From Dasypus novemcinctus (lineage: Eukaryota; Chordata; Mammalia; Cingulata; Dasypodidae), in assembly GCF_030445035.2 (NCBI RefSeq), contig NC_080682.1, forward strand, positions 32,284,770 to 32,348,769: 64,000 bases of DNA, read 5' to 3'. Shown here piece after piece: positions 35,901 to 48,499 of this stretch (positions are counted from its first letter, which is position 1; every line of letters begins with the position of its first letter). The notes beneath the pieces are model-generated. The model did not search any database, was not told the DNA's origin, and saw only the letters and a program-made list of their open reading frames with translations. The position numbers and the translations under genes were made by a program.

Positions 35901-36816
35901 TGCAATATTTTCAAGTCTTTAAAAAAGTTTATTTTTTTAATGTAACATTTAAAAGAAAATAAAGAAGGAAAAAAAATAAAATAATGTTAACATACCATTA
36001 ACTATGTAAAAGAAAGTTTACAGCAAAGATGGAGAGATTTTTATAATATGCTTTATCTAGTCGCCAAGAAAGCAAGCTTGTAAAATGTGCAGCAGGGCAT
36101 CTTGGGAAAAGATGTCCTTCAAAGTTTAAGTTTTCCTCCATCTGGCTCTTTCGAAGCTTAATGTTTTGGAATTTCTGAAAAAAAGAAATTTTATCTGAGC
36201 TGGGGTGCTTGTGACCCACATTCTCAAAGTGGTATACGCCTACCTACAGAGCAAAGATAAATTCACTCCTCAAACTAAGATTTACTTAAGAAGTTGGCCT
36301 TAGTAATCATTTTCAAGTCACTATTTGGGGTAAAGGGATACTACAAACAAAGTAAAATGAGTGCACTTTCATAGCAGCAGTAAGTGATGGATCAGTGTTT
36401 GCAAAATCCATAGGAAGTATTCTCTACAAACAAGATGTCTTTTCATGGGATGAACTTATTTCTTCCACAAATGCAGTCTGAAAGGTAGGCAGAACCAGTG
36501 ATTTATTTTATTAGAATTTCTTCTCTTAAGGTAACACTAAGATTCAATTTACAGGTAAATGATATTTAATCATGTTTCCCACTATCACAGATGTTTTTGT
36601 GTAATGACAAGTTGACTCAGAATAGCAATAACTTAAGATGTTATGTGTGTAGGCCTGACATAAGAAAATAAAACTTCTTGAATTAAATTATTTTACTCAT
36701 TGAAAAGGCAATATTTTCTTTTCGTAGAAAAACCAGAAAATAAAATTTATAAAGAAGGAAACAAAATTGCCCTTTATCCCATTATTAGATCATCACTATT
36801 AGTTTAGTTGTGTGTT
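35901..36816. other. AT-rich flank of the HAL1-like insertion
   Basis: No gene is seen. The part nearest 36816, together with 50801-51190, resembles an antisense old L1 3' region (for example GATATTCCATAGCTATGCAC on the far side), which would be the pre-insertion locus. That identification is weak. Confidence 0.35.
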
Positions 36817-36925
36817 CTTTATATACTTTTAAAAAACCAATTTATTGAAATACATCACCCACACACAAACATACTTAGACAATAAGTGTATAGAAATAGT
36901 TGTGAACTTACAAAACAAATATATA

Positions 36926-39031
36926 GATTCTCAGGGAGGAGGCAAGATGGTGGCTGCGTGAGCTTGCCTGGTAGTGTCTCTGCAGGGGGCGGCTGGGCAG
37001 CGTTGAAGGCTCTTTAGGACCGTGCTGTTTCGGGGATTTTTGCTGGTTGGAAGGTGTCTGGACGTCAATTCAGTGGGAAGGTAACAGAGAGGATACGTCT
37101 ATAATATATAAACGGAGGTCCCAGCTGGGCGCGGGAAGTTCCCTCCTTGGGTGGGCGGAGCCGCGGTAGCAGGCGCTCTTGCAGCTCCGGAGCCCCGGCG
37201 GCCAGGGTTTTTGTTTTTTTTTCCTTTATCTGGAGGCTTTGCGGTGCTGAGAAATTCGCGGATACTGGGCTGGCTGGTGAGGGGTTGTTGGGACAAGACT
37301 CCTTTGCAGATCGATTTGGGGAGACAGACGGTGTTTTCTTGTGAAGTGGGGGACGCTTTGGTCTCTGGACGGGGGGGAAGCTCTTCGGCCTGGAGCCCCA
37401 TCCCCACAGGTCCGGCTGCCGATCTGCAACGGAATTGGATTTTGAGCAATAAGGGGACACAATTGGGAGACTGTTGTAGGGTGCAGTGAGGGAGGAGGAC
37501 ACGTCTGGAAGCTGATTGGGGAATATTTTGCAAAGTTTGGGATTTTGGATCTTAGAGTCTGTTTTCCGCGTTTCCAGCTGAAGCCCACCCCACCCAGTGG
37601 GGCTTGGGATCTGGGTCATTGAACTGGCTGTGGTGTAGAGGCGCCCTCAAGTGGCCGTTGCGTGGGAGCACAGGGAGCGAGCTGTCCAAAGGCTGATACC
37701 CTGAGGTGTAGGTGAATTTCAGCGATCAGACATTCAATATAGAATTTGCAGATCTGGCTTCCCCCACGGGGCTGGCACCCAGCTACGGGGATCCCTGAGG
37801 GCTGTGTTGCACTGCGGGGCTCCTAAGCTTTCCGTGGACCAGATTTGAGGTTGCCAGGTCTGGGTCCCCTGGACTCTGGCGGTCCACACCCCAGACTCAC
37901 ACCTCTTGAGTCTTCAGTGTCTCAGACTTTCCACCCCTGAATCCATCACGCTCTGGGGTCTACCTGGGATCCTTGAGTGCTCTGGACCTTAACGTTTGTG
38001 TTTTATCTATATTGGTTCATATTGTTTTGTCTTTATTTTCACTTTATCTTATTTTTTACTCTTTTTGACGCCCTGATTGCTAATATTGCATTATCCCCTA
38101 GTCTTTTCTCCTAGCGTGTCCCCCAAAGTCCTTTTTTTTTTATTTATACAGTTATTTAGGGGTTTTTTTGGTTGTTGTTTTAGAGAGTGTTGCAATTGTG
38201 ACACGTGTATACCTGTATCACTCTTCCCCCTATCTGTTCCCCACCGTTTGCTTATCCTCTTTTTCTTTCTTCCTTTCTTCTTGTCTTTCTTTTTTTCTTT
38301 ATTATAATTAGTTTTTTTTTTCGGTTTTCACTTTCCCTCTTGTCCCTCATTTTCCACTTATTTTATTTTAATTCAAGTACACAATAGGTGCTACAGGGAA
38401 CACCTCACATTTGCTGGGTTTTCCCATCCTCCACTGCCTCATTTTTGTGTGAACTGATTTAGGTTACCTACACTATCCCCCTTCCCCTGCATCTTGATAT
38501 CCACTATCATCTACTGTCTCTACTATATTCCACCACCCACCTCTCATTCTTTGATCCACAAAGTGTCTAACTCTTAATTTCTAATACCTTTGTTGTGTTT
38601 TCTGTCTGTTATCCACTCTTGAAACTATTACCTTTCTTTTCTTTTTCCCTCTCTCATGAAAACAATAGCTTTGTAGTTCATACCATATTCCGCCCATATC
38701 CAGTCATCTACTTCATAAAAGGTACTCTACCTACAGCTATAACTCTATACAATCTACATGAATCTAACCTCCATCCTCCCAGATCTCATATTCTTGCTTT
38801 GTTAACATACATTACTAATACTACTTTACACTTTTCCCTTGCTGACACAATTGCCTTTCCCCAACACTAATACTTTCTTCTAAAGTGAACTTAACCAACA
38901 ACAAGTAACTTGAATAAGAAGAAAAAAGTGACAAAAAGAAGATATAACACCTAAGCAAAAATAACAACTAATTAACCTCCAAGAGCAGACAAAGAAGCTA
39001 AGGAACTGATTAAATTCGTCAAAATAAAGAG
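36926..39031 (+). promoter_or_regulatory. L1-B 5' UTR and internal Pol II promoter
   Basis: The 5' end has GGAGGAGGCAAGATGGTGG. CAAGATGG (36943-36950) matches the YY1-site core that positions transcription starts in primate L1s. A GC- and CpG-rich zone follows (about 37100-37450), then C/T-rich sequence to about 38900 and an A-rich lead into ORF1. Promoter function is inferred from position and family knowledge. A minus-strand open frame of 184 codons (37619-37065) crosses the CpG-rich zone. Confidence 0.75.
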
Positions 39032-40000
39032 ATGACCAGAAAGCAACAAAAATCTACAAACCAAACCAATAATCAGGAAAACATGACTGAATCCAATCAA
39101 CAAACCAATAATCACGAAGGGGAGCAAAACTTGGCACAAGCAATGAAAGAACTCAGAACATTTATCACCGACAAATTTGATGCAGTAATGAAAGAGGTTA
39201 ACAACATGAAGACATCACTTGGAGGGGAAATTGCAGACATACGCAAAAACATAACAGATATGATGGGAATGAACACCACAGTTCAAGAAATCAAAAATAC
39301 ACTTGCAGCAAATATCAGCAGACTAGAAGAGACAGAGCAGAGAATTAGTGATGTGGAAGACAGTACATCAGAAATCAAACAGATAGTAGAAGGGGTCAAT
39401 AAGAAGATAGAAAAAATCCAATTAGGATTTAGGGACCTGAATGACAATGCAAAATGCTCAAACATACGTATTATAGGCATTCCAGAAGGTGAAGAGAAGG
39501 GAAAGGGGTCAGAAGGAGTGTTGCAGGAAATAATGGCTGAAAACTTCCCAAATCTACTGAAAGAGACAGATGTACATATCCAAGAAGCACAGCGCACTCC
39601 ACAAGTCATAAACCCCAACAGGCCCACCCCAAGACATATACTTATCAAATTATCCAAAGCTCAAGACAAAGAGAAAATCCTAAAAGCAGCAAGAGAAAAG
39701 AAAACCATCACATACAAGGGAAGCTCAATTAGATTAAGTGCTGATTTCTCTTCTGAAACCATGGAGGCAAGAAGACAGTGGTATGATATAGTCAAGGTAC
39801 TAAAGGAAAAAAACTTCCAACCAAGAATACTCTATCCAGCTAAACTAGCATTCAAACATGAAGGAGAGTTCAAAATATTCACAGACAAACAGAAACTGAA
39901 AGAGTATACCAACAAGAAACCTCCCCTTCAAGAAATTCTAAAGGGAGTTCTGCAGGAAGAAAGGAAAAAACAGGAAAGGCAAAGTTGGAGGAGAGTATAA
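39032..40000 (+). CDS. L1-B ORF1p, RNA-binding chaperone
   Basis: The protein is 322 residues, close to the roughly 340 of human ORF1p. The N-terminal 35 residues are polar and Gln/Asn-rich. Residues about 35-135 have a heptad-like pattern ([30 protein letters not shown]) expected of the trimerising coiled coil. The RRM-like part carries [12 protein letters not shown] at 144-155 and ends near 235. The C-terminal domain has ARRQW at 246-250 and YPAKL at 278-282. ORF1p coats L1 RNA in cis and acts as a nucleic acid chaperone in the cytoplasmic RNP. The start is chosen as the first ATG after the A-rich leader, matching the L1-A start at 2190. No stop or frameshift is seen. Confidence 0.95.
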   Translation: MTRKQQKSTNQTNNQENMTESNQQTNNHEGEQNLAQAMKELRTFITDKFDAVMKEVNNMKTSLGGEIADIRKNITDMMGMNTTVQEIKNTLAANISRLEETEQRISDVEDSTSEIKQIVEGVNKKIEKIQLGFRDLNDNAKCSNIRIIGIPEGEEKGKGSEGVLQEIMAENFPNLLKETDVHIQEAQRTPQVINPNRPTPRHILIKLSKAQDKEKILKAAREKKTITYKGSSIRLSADFSSETMEARRQWYDIVKVLKEKNFQPRILYPAKLAFKHEGEFKIFTDKQKLKEYTNKKPPLQEILKGVLQEERKKQERQSWRRV

Positions 40001-40074
40001 GACCAACAACAACAACAAAAAAGACAAAAAAATATATACAAACAAAATATGACAAACACAAATCCAATCAAAAT

Positions 40075-43000
40075 ATGGCTAACACAAATAATTCCTTGAT
40101 AGTAATAACACTGAATGTCAACGGATTAAACTCACCTATCAAAAGATTCAGACTGGGACATTGGATAAGGAAATATGACCCATCCATATGCTGTCTACAA
40201 GAGACACATCTTAGACCCAGAGACGCATGGAGATTGAAAGTGAATGGCTGGAAAACAATCATACAAGCTAACAATAACCAAAAAAAGGCAGGAGTAGCTA
40301 TATTAATATCAGACAAAATAGACTTTAAATGTGAAACAATTGTGAGAGACAAAGAAGGATACTACATTTTAGTGAAAGGGAAAATCTGTCAAGAAGATCG
40401 AACAATCATAAATATCTATGCCCCTAACAAGGGTGCCTCTAAATACGTCAGGCAAACGCTGGAAAAACTAAGTGAAAGAATAGATATATCTACACTTATA
40501 GTGGGGGATTTTAATACACCACTATCAACTCTGGACAGAACATCTCAAAAGAGAATCACCAAAGAAACAAAACATCTGAATAGTATATTAGAGGAGCTCG
40601 ATCTAATAGACATATATAGATCGCTACACCTAAACACAGCAGGATATACATTTTTCTCAAGCGCACATGGATCATTCTCCAAGATAGATCATATGCTAGG
40701 CCACAAAGAAAGGCTGAACGAATTCAGAAAGATTGAAATCATACAAAACATTATCTCTGACCACAGCGGAGTCAAGCTGGAGATTTGCAAGGGACAGAAG
40801 CCCAGATTTCACACCACGATTTGGAAACTAAACAGCACACTCTTAGAAAAACAGTGGGTCAAAGAGGAAATCTCAAAAGAAATCAATGGCTACCTTGAAA
40901 CAAATGATAATGATAACACAACATACCAAAATTTATGGGATGCAGCAAAAGCAGTACTGAGAGGGAAGTTTATAGCCATAAATTCATATATCAAAAAAGA
41001 AGAAAGAGCAAAAATTGAAGAACTAACTGCACATTTGAAGGAATTAGAAAAACAACAACAAAGTAGCCCAACAGGAAGAAGAAGGAAGGAAATAACAAAG
41101 ATAAGAGCAGAACTAAATGAAATAGAAAATAAGAAAGCACTTGAACAGATAAACAAGACCAAGAGCTGGTTTTTTGAGAAGATTAACAAAATTGACAAAC
41201 CTTTAGCAACACTAACAAAGAAAAAAAGAGAGAAGATGCAAATACACAAAATAAGAAATGAGAAAGGCGATATCACCACTGACCCCACAGAAATAAAGAC
41301 TATCATAAGAGGATATTTTGAAAAACTATATTCCAACAAAAATGACAATCTAGAGGAAATGGACAAATTCCTAGAAACACATGAGCAGCCCATATTGACG
41401 AAAGAAGAAATTGATGATCTTAACAAACCAATCACAAGCAGAGAGATAGAATTGGTTATCAAAAATCTCCCAACTAAGAAGAGCCCAGGGCCAGATGGCT
41501 TCACAGGTGAATTCTACAAAACATTCCGGAAAGAACTGACACCAATCCTGCTGAAACTATTCCAAAACATCGAAACGGAAAGAACACTACCCAACTCCTT
41601 CTATGATGCCAACATTACCCTAGTACCAAAGCCAAACAAAGACATCACAAGAAAGGAAAATTACAGACCAATTTCTCTAATGAACCTAGACGCAAAAATA
41701 CTTAACAAAATACTTGCTAATCGTATTCAACAACACATTAAACGTATTATACACCACGACCAAGTGGGATTCATCCCAGGTATGCAAGGATGGTTCAACA
41801 TAAGAAAATCAATCAACGTAATACACCATATAAACAGATTGAAGGAAAAAAATCACATGATTATATCTATTGATGCAGAAAAAGCATTTGACAAAATACA
41901 GCACCCTTTCTTGATAAAAACACTCCAAAAGATTGGAATACAAGGGAATTTTTTGAACATGATAAAGAGTATATATGAAAAACCTAAAGCCAATATTGTT
42001 TACAATGAAGAAATCCTAGACTCCTTCCCTCTAAATTCAGGAACAAGACAAGGATGCCCACTGTCTCCGCTCCTATTTAATATTGTCTTAGAAGTACTTG
42101 CACGAGCACTGAGGCAAGAACCAGAAATAAAAGGCATTCAAATTGGAAAGGAAGAAGTCAAAATTTCATTATTTGCAGATGACATGATCCTATACATAGA
42201 AAACCCTGAGAGATCTACAACGAAGATTCTAGAACTCATAAATGAGTTTAGTAAAGTCGCAGGTTATAAGATCAATGCGCAAAAATCAGTAGCATTTCTG
42301 TACACCAATAATGAGCAAGATCAGGAGGAAATCAAGAAACAAATACCATTCACAATAGTAAATAAAAAAATCAAATACTTAGGAATAAATTTAACTAAAG
42401 AGGTAAAGAACTTATACAACGAGAATTATACAAGATTGTTCAAGGAAATCAAAGAAGACCTAAATAAATGGAAGACTATTCCTTGTTCATGGATAGGAAG
42501 ACTGAATATTATTAAGATGTCTATCCTACCAAAACTGATCTACACATTCAATGCAATCCCAATAAAAATCAACGCAGCCTTCTTTAAGGAACTAGAAAAA
42601 CTAACTATGAAATTTATTTGGAAAGGAAAGAGACCCCGAATAGCCAAAGACATACTGAAAAAGAAAAACGAAATTGGAGGAATCACACTACCTGACTTCA
42701 AAACATACTACAAAGCTACGGTGGTAAAAACAGCATGGTATTGGCATAAGGAGAGACACATAGACCAATGGAATCGAATTGAAAGCTCTGATATAGAACC
42801 TCACATATACAGCCACATAATATTTGATAAAGCCACCAAACCCTCTCAATTGGGAGAGAGTGGCCTATTCAACAAATGGTGTCTGGAGTACTGGATAGCC
42901 ATATGTAGAAGAATGAAAGAAGATTACCATCTCACACCTTATACAAAGATCAACTCAAGATGGATCAAAGACCTAAATATAAGAGCCAAGACCATAAAAA

Positions 43001-43893
43001 CCTTAGAAAGCAGTGTAGGGAAACATGTACAGGACCTTGTAATAGGAAATGGATTTATGAATATCTCACCAAAAGCACGGGCAGCAAAAGAACTAATAGA
43101 TAAATGGGACTTCCTCAAAATTAAAGCCTTCTGCACCTCAAAGGAGTTTGTCAAGAAAGTAAAAAGGGAGCCCACACAGTGGGAGAAAATATTTGGCAAT
43201 CATATATCTGATAAGAAACTTATAACTTGCATATATAAAGAACTCCTATATCTTGAAAATAAAAAGATAAACAACCCATTTAAAAAATGGGAAAAAGACT
43301 TAAACAGACACTTCTCCGAAGAAGAAATACAAATGGCAAGAAAGCACATGAAAAAATGTTCCAAATCTCTAGCTATCAGGGAAATGCAAATCAAAACTAC
43401 AATGAGATACCATCTTACACCCATAAGATTGGCAGCTATGAAAAAAACAGAAGAATACAAGTGCTGGAGAGGATGTGAAGGAAGGGGAACACTCATCCAC
43501 TGCTGGTGGGAATGCGGAAGGATCCAACCATTCTGGAGGACAGTATGGCGGTTTCTCAAAAAACTAGCCATAGATTTGCCATATGACCCAGCAATACCAC
43601 TGCTGGGTATATACCCAGCAGAACTGAAAACAAGGACACAAACCAATATATGTACACCAATGTTCATAGCAGCATTGTTCACTATTGCCAAAAGTTGGAA
43701 TCAACCCAAATGCCCATCAACAGATGAGTGGATCAATAAAATGTGGCATATACACACAATGGAATACTACTCGGCTGTAAGAACAAACACACTACAAACA
43801 CATGTGATAACATGGATGAATCTTGAGAACCTTATGTTGAGTGAAGCAACCCAGACATTGAAGGACAAATACTACATGACCTCAATGATATGA
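40075..43893 (+). CDS. L1-B ORF2p, endonuclease and reverse transcriptase
   Basis: The protein is 1272 residues, matching the roughly 1275 of human ORF2p. The APE-type endonuclease (about 1-240) has [25 protein letters not shown] and SDHSGVK. The reverse transcriptase (about 450-780) has [48 protein letters not shown] and the catalytic FADDM near residue 700. The C-terminal cysteine-rich segment [18 protein letters not shown] lies near 1130-1147. The frame is open from 39985, overlapping the end of ORF1, but I choose the ATG at 40075 ([17 protein letters not shown]) because the endonuclease begins directly after it. A 74-bp spacer follows the ORF1 stop, as expected for reinitiation-type translation. 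ORF2p performs target-primed reverse transcription. Confidence 0.96.
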   Translation: MANTNNSLIVITLNVNGLNSPIKRFRLGHWIRKYDPSICCLQETHLRPRDAWRLKVNGWKTIIQANNNQKKAGVAILISDKIDFKCETIVRDKEGYYILVKGKICQEDRTIINIYAPNKGASKYVRQTLEKLSERIDISTLIVGDFNTPLSTLDRTSQKRITKETKHLNSILEELDLIDIYRSLHLNTAGYTFFSSAHGSFSKIDHMLGHKERLNEFRKIEIIQNIISDHSGVKLEICKGQKPRFHTTIWKLNSTLLEKQWVKEEISKEINGYLETNDNDNTTYQNLWDAAKAVLRGKFIAINSYIKKEERAKIEELTAHLKELEKQQQSSPTGRRRKEITKIRAELNEIENKKALEQINKTKSWFFEKINKIDKPLATLTKKKREKMQIHKIRNEKGDITTDPTEIKTIIRGYFEKLYSNKNDNLEEMDKFLETHEQPILTKEEIDDLNKPITSREIELVIKNLPTKKSPGPDGFTGEFYKTFRKELTPILLKLFQNIETERTLPNSFYDANITLVPKPNKDITRKENYRPISLMNLDAKILNKILANRIQQHIKRIIHHDQVGFIPGMQGWFNIRKSINVIHHINRLKEKNHMIISIDAEKAFDKIQHPFLIKTLQKIGIQGNFLNMIKSIYEKPKANIVYNEEILDSFPLNSGTRQGCPLSPLLFNIVLEVLARALRQEPEIKGIQIGKEEVKISLFADDMILYIENPERSTTKILELINEFSKVAGYKINAQKSVAFLYTNNEQDQEEIKKQIPFTIVNKKIKYLGINLTKEVKNLYNENYTRLFKEIKEDLNKWKTIPCSWIGRLNIIKMSILPKLIYTFNAIPIKINAAFFKELEKLTMKFIWKGKRPRIAKDILKKKNEIGGITLPDFKTYYKATVVKTAWYWHKERHIDQWNRIESSDIEPHIYSHIIFDKATKPSQLGESGLFNKWCLEYWIAICRRMKEDYHLTPYTKINSRWIKDLNIRAKTIKTLESSVGKHVQDLVIGNGFMNISPKARAAKELIDKWDFLKIKAFCTSKEFVKKVKREPTQWEKIFGNHISDKKLITCIYKELLYLENKKINNPFKKWEKDLNRHFSEEEIQMARKHMKKCSKSLAIREMQIKTTMRYHLTPIRLAAMKKTEEYKCWRGCEGRGTLIHCWWECGRIQPFWRTVWRFLKKLAIDLPYDPAIPLLGIYPAELKTRTQTNICTPMFIAALFTIAKSWNQPKCPSTDEWINKMWHIHTMEYYSAVRTNTLQTHVITWMNLENLMLSEATQTLKDKYYMTSMI

Positions 43894-44933
43894 AATAAAC
43901 AAGCTGCCCTAGATAGCAAGAGACTGAACGATAGGCTTACAGGAAATCGGAGGATGGAGGAAGGATATGAGCCGATGTCTGCAGGGGTGGAATTTAAGAC
44001 GAGATGGTGGTAAGTATGAACACAAAGAAGAGATAAAATGGGGGCAAGGGGTTGCCTTTGGTTGGGACTTTACGGGTTTGAGGGTGGCTGGGGAGGGACG
44101 GTTGGGTAACGTTGCCCAAAAGTGGGGGGAGGGAGGGGGAGCATACGAACACAGGAGAGGGTCAGGAGGTGGTGGAGAGTAAAATGCCGAGAAAATCATA
44201 TCAAAATATAATAAAGAGGGTTACCTGTTTAGAATGCTCGGAGGGAAGGGTCTGATGCAGGACGGGCTCCTGGGGAATGCCTAAATGCTCATTCTGCCAG
44301 AGTGGGTGACACCATGGGGTAGAATCCCAAGTAGTGAGAGTGGGGGTGGACCCACATCCTGGGGAGGACTAATGCCACCAAATAGAGGGAACTGTATCCC
44401 TCGAGAGAAAGGGTGGCTCCCAGGGCATTGGGGCAGTTGAGCAAGTTAGGCCCTGAACACTATTCCATCTATTTCTGGAAGTGGCTCCTCAGGAAACGGA
44501 GGTTGGCTGTCACTGTGGGCACCAAGGTGGAAGGGAAAATGGACGTTAAATGTGTGGAACCAAAGTAAAAGGGGGGCAAGAGAGGAGTTTTTTGAGAGTA
44601 CACAAGGATGGATATAAAACATGTAATATTACACCATAACATATAGGAGATGACAGACTGATAATGTAAACCATAATGTAAAACATAGGATAACTAAAAA
44701 TGTAAAGAACTGTGTATCCTAAAGTATGCACCATAATGTAAGCACAGATATTACCTTGTTAGAAAGCTAATATCTCAGACTTTGTACATCACCTTAAGTA
44801 AATATGATGTGAATAGGGTGTAAGAGTATCGCTGTGGAAGGAAAAAGGTTTTGTGGTGGATGTATGGGAGTGCTGTATATTATATATATGCATTGCTGTG
44901 GTCTAGGACTCCTGTGAAGAAATGCTGAATAAT

Positions 44934-44951
44934 TGGGGGGGGGGGGGGGGA
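44934..44951 (+). repeat. Poly(G) run
   Basis: An uninterrupted run of about 16-18 G residues sits in the L1-B 3' UTR. The matching place in L1-A (about 7300) is A-rich (AAAAGAAAAAGAAAGG), so the run is not ancestral in this form. Its length in the assembly may be uncertain. Confidence 0.85.
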
Positions 44952-46589
44952 AAGGATAGGATGTGGAATTTTTTCAAGTCAACATTCTTTATCTAAGTTC
45001 TTTATCTAACTTTATCTAAGTTCTTTATCTATCCTTTAAACCCATCGCTATATGCCATTCCCTAGTAAGGGACCATGACATTATATTGGGCTTCAAATTT
45101 CGGGGAGTTCTGGACCACAGAGTGTTTCAACAATGGCAATGGAGGGATACTGGTATGGGATACCAATGACAGGTGATATATGGCTGACAGGGAGCTGTAC
45201 AGAACATATGTCCAGGGGGCATCGTAATGATTGGATATACTCATAGTGGCAACAATTAAAAACCACAGCAGGGGGGGTACTGGGTTCCTGGCCAGTGGTG
45301 CTCTGTCGCGGTCCCTAGGGGAGCAGCGACAGTCTCCCAGGTACAGCGGCGGGGACCTGGAGGGAGTGAGGGTTCAACAGTGAGCCCCTGATGCTAATGA
45401 CTATGCTTTGTGAGCTGATAAACCTAAAATAAGAACAAGGCCTAGAGCAACATTGTGCCTGAGAATTTCCTCCTGTCAGCCTTCATGTTACTCAAATGTG
45501 GCCAGTCTCGAAGCCAAACTCAGCATGTAAATGCAATGCCTTCCCTCCAGCGTGGGACATGACACTCGGGGACGAGCCTCCCTGGCAACGAGGGACCACT
45601 ATCAAATACCAACTGATGATGCAACTGGAAAAGGACCTTATACGGAAGGTTCAATGTGGATCAGCAGAATATCCATGTCTACATAAAATAACATGACTTT
45701 AAAATGCTGTTTGACCTAAAGTAAGGGGGAAATGGAAAGGAGAAATGAGTTTATATGGCTACGAGTTTCTAAAAAAGAGTCTGGAGGCTGGCAGAAGGAT
45801 TGCCCTCATGCACAACTGAGCAGAGTCAGAGAGACAGATAAAGCAGATACAACCCCCAGATATTGGTTCCTTTGAAGGCTAAAGAGACCCATGAGAGTTA
45901 TGGCCATGGCCGATGGGGTTAACTACCAGGACAGATGGCCCCTCTTTGGAAATGGTGTTTATGTGTGATGAATCTGGACTCAGATGGGATCTCCCTTCAT
46001 AAGACTTTCATGCTAATGTGCTGGAGGTGCAGTTAACGTTGGGATTTAAGATATATTTAGGGGATTTAAATCTCTGGACTGACAATGTGGTAGCCAGGTC
46101 CTGAGCCTCAACAGACTCCAGCACCTACAATCTGATTTATTGGGCTCACCACACTCAGCTAAGATGGAGTTGAAGAAGGACAACCACCACACCATGGAGC
46201 CTAGAGTGATTACAACTGAAAATGGGAGGATTGCATCCAGCATCCATGTGGAATTTGAGCCTCCTCTTGACATAGAGGTGCAATGGACACAACCAATCCA
46301 ATGTCCACATAGAAGAGGTGGTATTGGATTGAGAAAAGTGGACATGGTGGACGATGGGTATGGGGAAAGGCAGGAAGAGATGAGAGGTGGAGGTGTCTTT
46401 GGGACATGGAGCTGCCCTGGATGGTGCCTCAGAGGCAATCACCGGACATTGTAAATCCTCACAGGGCCCACTGGATGGAATGGAGGAGAGTATGGGCCAT
46501 GATGTGGACCATTGACTATGAGGTGCAGAGGTGCCCAAAGATGTACTTACCAAATCCAATGGATGTGTCATGATGATGGGAACGAGTGT

Positions 46590-46626
46590 TGTTGGGGGGG
46601 GAGAGGGGGGGTGGGGGAGCGGGGTT
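46590..46626 (+). promoter_or_regulatory. G-quadruplex-forming tract near the L1-B 3' end
   Basis: Consecutive runs of 8, 7, 5 and 4 G (GGGGGGGG-AGA-GGGGGGG-T-GGGGG-AGC-GGGG) separated by 1-3 nt satisfy a four-tract quadruplex pattern on the sense strand, about 70 bp before the poly(A). G-quadruplexes in L1 3' UTRs are known in other mammals; a function here is inferred. Confidence 0.75.
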
Positions 46627-46710
46627 GAATGGGACCTCAGATATATATTTTTGATGTAATATTATTACAAAGTCAATAAAAAATTAAAAAAAAAACAAAA
46701 CAAATATATA

Positions 46711-47740
46711 TAACATCATACAGGACTCTCATAACTCACCCTACCAGCAATACCTTACATTGTTGTTAAACCTTTTTAACTAATGATTAAACAGCATTGT
46801 CAAAATACCACTACTAACCAAAGTATTTTTCCCCAACCCTCCCTATTATTATTGTCTTTATGTCATTTATATATGAACATACATAAAAACTTAAGTGTAT
46901 AGTAAAAGTTGTGAACTTACAAAGCAAACATGCATAACATCATACGGGGGTCCCGTACATCAACCCTCCACCAACATCTTGCATTGTTGTAAGATGTTTG
47001 TTAAAAATTACAAAAGAATATTGACAAAATCTTACTACTGATTAAAGTCTTTATCTTACATTTGGTGTGTTTTTCCCCAATACACCCTATTATTACTTTT
47101 TTAATGTATTTTTTATGACAGAAGTTAGAAACTTATAACACAATTTTGCACATGTGCAGAATTCCCACACAACACCCCTCTATCAACTCACCACAATGTG
47201 GTGGAACATTTGTTACAGATAAGATAATATCATTTGATTGTTACCATGTCCATAGTATAATTTGGCTCATATTTTCCTTACGGCCCCATTATCAACACAG
47301 TGCATCTTTGGCATAGATGCAAGAATATTATATTATTACTGCTAACCATAGGTCATTCCAGTTGTATTTTTCTCATGCGTCTCCAACATCCGGCAATAGT
47401 TATATACATTTGCTCTAGCTCACAAAGGACACTCTTGCATCTGTACCATCAACCACAATTCTTATCCACCTCTTGGTTTACTGTGCTATTCAGTTCCTAG
47501 ATTATTCTCTATCATTCTGTCAATTGGCATTTACATCCCTTGATTACCATTTTCAGCCACATCCCCACTTATAAACTAGCTATTACTCACTATTTGTTAC
47601 CATCCATTCTATACATTTCCACACTTTTACAGTACAGCTAATTAAAACTTCTACATACATTAAATATTAGTAGTCCATCTCATTCCTTCTCTTATCTCCG
47701 TTAAGAATCCACCACTTAATACCATGTCTTGAAGATATTT
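46711..47740 (-). repeat. HAL1-like 3' UTR with tandem units
   Basis: The recurring phrase GTTGTGAACTTACAAA plus CATAACATCATAC or its variants appears at about 36897 (continuing at 46711), 46908 and 47122. This marks three tandem units of about 210-220 bp. The same three-unit structure occurs at 63320-63850. The remainder to 47740 is non-coding and AT-rich. Confidence 0.7.
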
Positions 47741-48390
47741 TCCCACAATTTCTTCTAGAAGTTTTATGGTTCTTGCTTTTATTTTAAGGTTTTTGATCCA
47801 TTTTCAGTTAAGTTTTGGAAAAGGTGTGCGATAGAGGTCCTTTTTCCTTTTTTGGCTATAGATACCCAGTGCTTTCAGCACAGAATGGACTGTTCTGCTC
47901 GAGCTGTGTGGGTTTGACTGGCTAGTCAAAAATCACTTGATTATACATGTGAGGGTCTGTTTCTTAGCCATCAGTTTGGTTCCATTGGTCTGTGTGTCTG
48001 TCTTTAGGCCAGTACCATGCTGTTTTTACCATATAGCTTGGTAGTATGATTTAAAGTCTGAGATGAGGGTTTGCTTTTCCTTTTATGATATTTCTGGCTA
48101 TTCAGGACCCATTACACTTCCAAATAAATTTGACAATTGTGTTTTCAATTTTTTTTTTTAATGCTGGTGGAATTTTTATCAGGGTTGCTTTGAATCTATA
48201 TAACAATTTGAGTAGAATTGACATCTTGATTATATTTAGTCTTCCAATCCACGAACATGGAATATAATTCCAGTTATTTAGGACTTTTTAAATTAAACAT
48301 TGAGTTGCAGTTTTCTGAATACAAGAGCTTTACACCATTGGTTAAGTTTATTCATGACTATTTGAGTTTTATCTGTCATATTTTATTTTC
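47740..48390 (-). pseudogene. ORF2 C-terminal remnant of the HAL1-like element
   Basis: The complement of 47990-48060 contains the block equivalent to KTAWYW in L1-B (CCAGTACCATGCTGTTTTTACC on the plus strand). The part near 48240-48260 (CCACGAACATGGAATATAATTC) matches antisense L1 RT/thumb sequence. It covers only about the region of residues 690-960 of ORF2 and is not open. The endonuclease and first part of the RT are absent, so ORF1 lies directly before it. Confidence 0.7.
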
Positions 48391-48499
48391 ACCACTCTTT
48401 TGACAATTTTAGTTACTTTTATTGAACTAGTGTTCATTTCCAGACTCTCTTTCAGGCCATTCTCTCCTGTCTTAGGCCCTAGCACACCCTTTAGTATTT

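Larger units (their letters stand above)
36926..46694 (+). mobile_element. Full-length LINE-1 with both ORFs open (L1-B)
   Basis: This is a complete L1 of about 9.8 kb: 5' UTR 36926-39031, ORF1 39032-40000, ORF2 40075-43893, long 3' UTR 43894-46694 with AATAAA at 46675 and an A-rich tail. A 16-bp target duplication, ACAAAACAAATATATA, lies at 36910-36925 and 46695-46710. Joining the flanks restores the tandem unit of the HAL1-like 3' UTR, so the insertion is later than that element. Both ORFs are uninterrupted and carry the conserved motifs, so the copy is young and possibly competent. L1-A (1.2-8.0 kb) is an older relative. Confidence 0.93.
43894..46694 (+). other. L1-B 3' UTR (2.8 kb) with G-rich tracts
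   Basis: The region from the ORF2 stop to the poly(A) is unusually long. Most of it (to about 45600) is matched by the decayed L1-A 3' UTR (6246-8035), and the last 0.7 kb is matched by the nested L1 at 2646-3362, so the length is a family trait. Open frames of up to 138 codons in 46046-46571 lack conserved motifs. AATAAA is at 46675-46680. G-rich tracts lie at 44934-44951 and 46590-46625. Confidence 0.85.

Noticed and set aside
37147-37489. Host gene exon with a CpG island
   Set aside because: The CpG-rich zone lies within the L1-B 5' UTR, between its target duplication and ORF1, so it is the element's own promoter.
40890-41504. A 204-codon minus-strand gene inside L1-B
   Set aside because: It is the complement of the A-rich ORF2 sense strand, whose codons produce few antisense stops.
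46046-46571. Protein-coding potential of four overlapping frames in the L1-B 3' UTR
   Set aside because: Frames exist on both strands of the same DNA, differ from the equivalent L1-A and nested L1 sequence by stops, and lack motifs.
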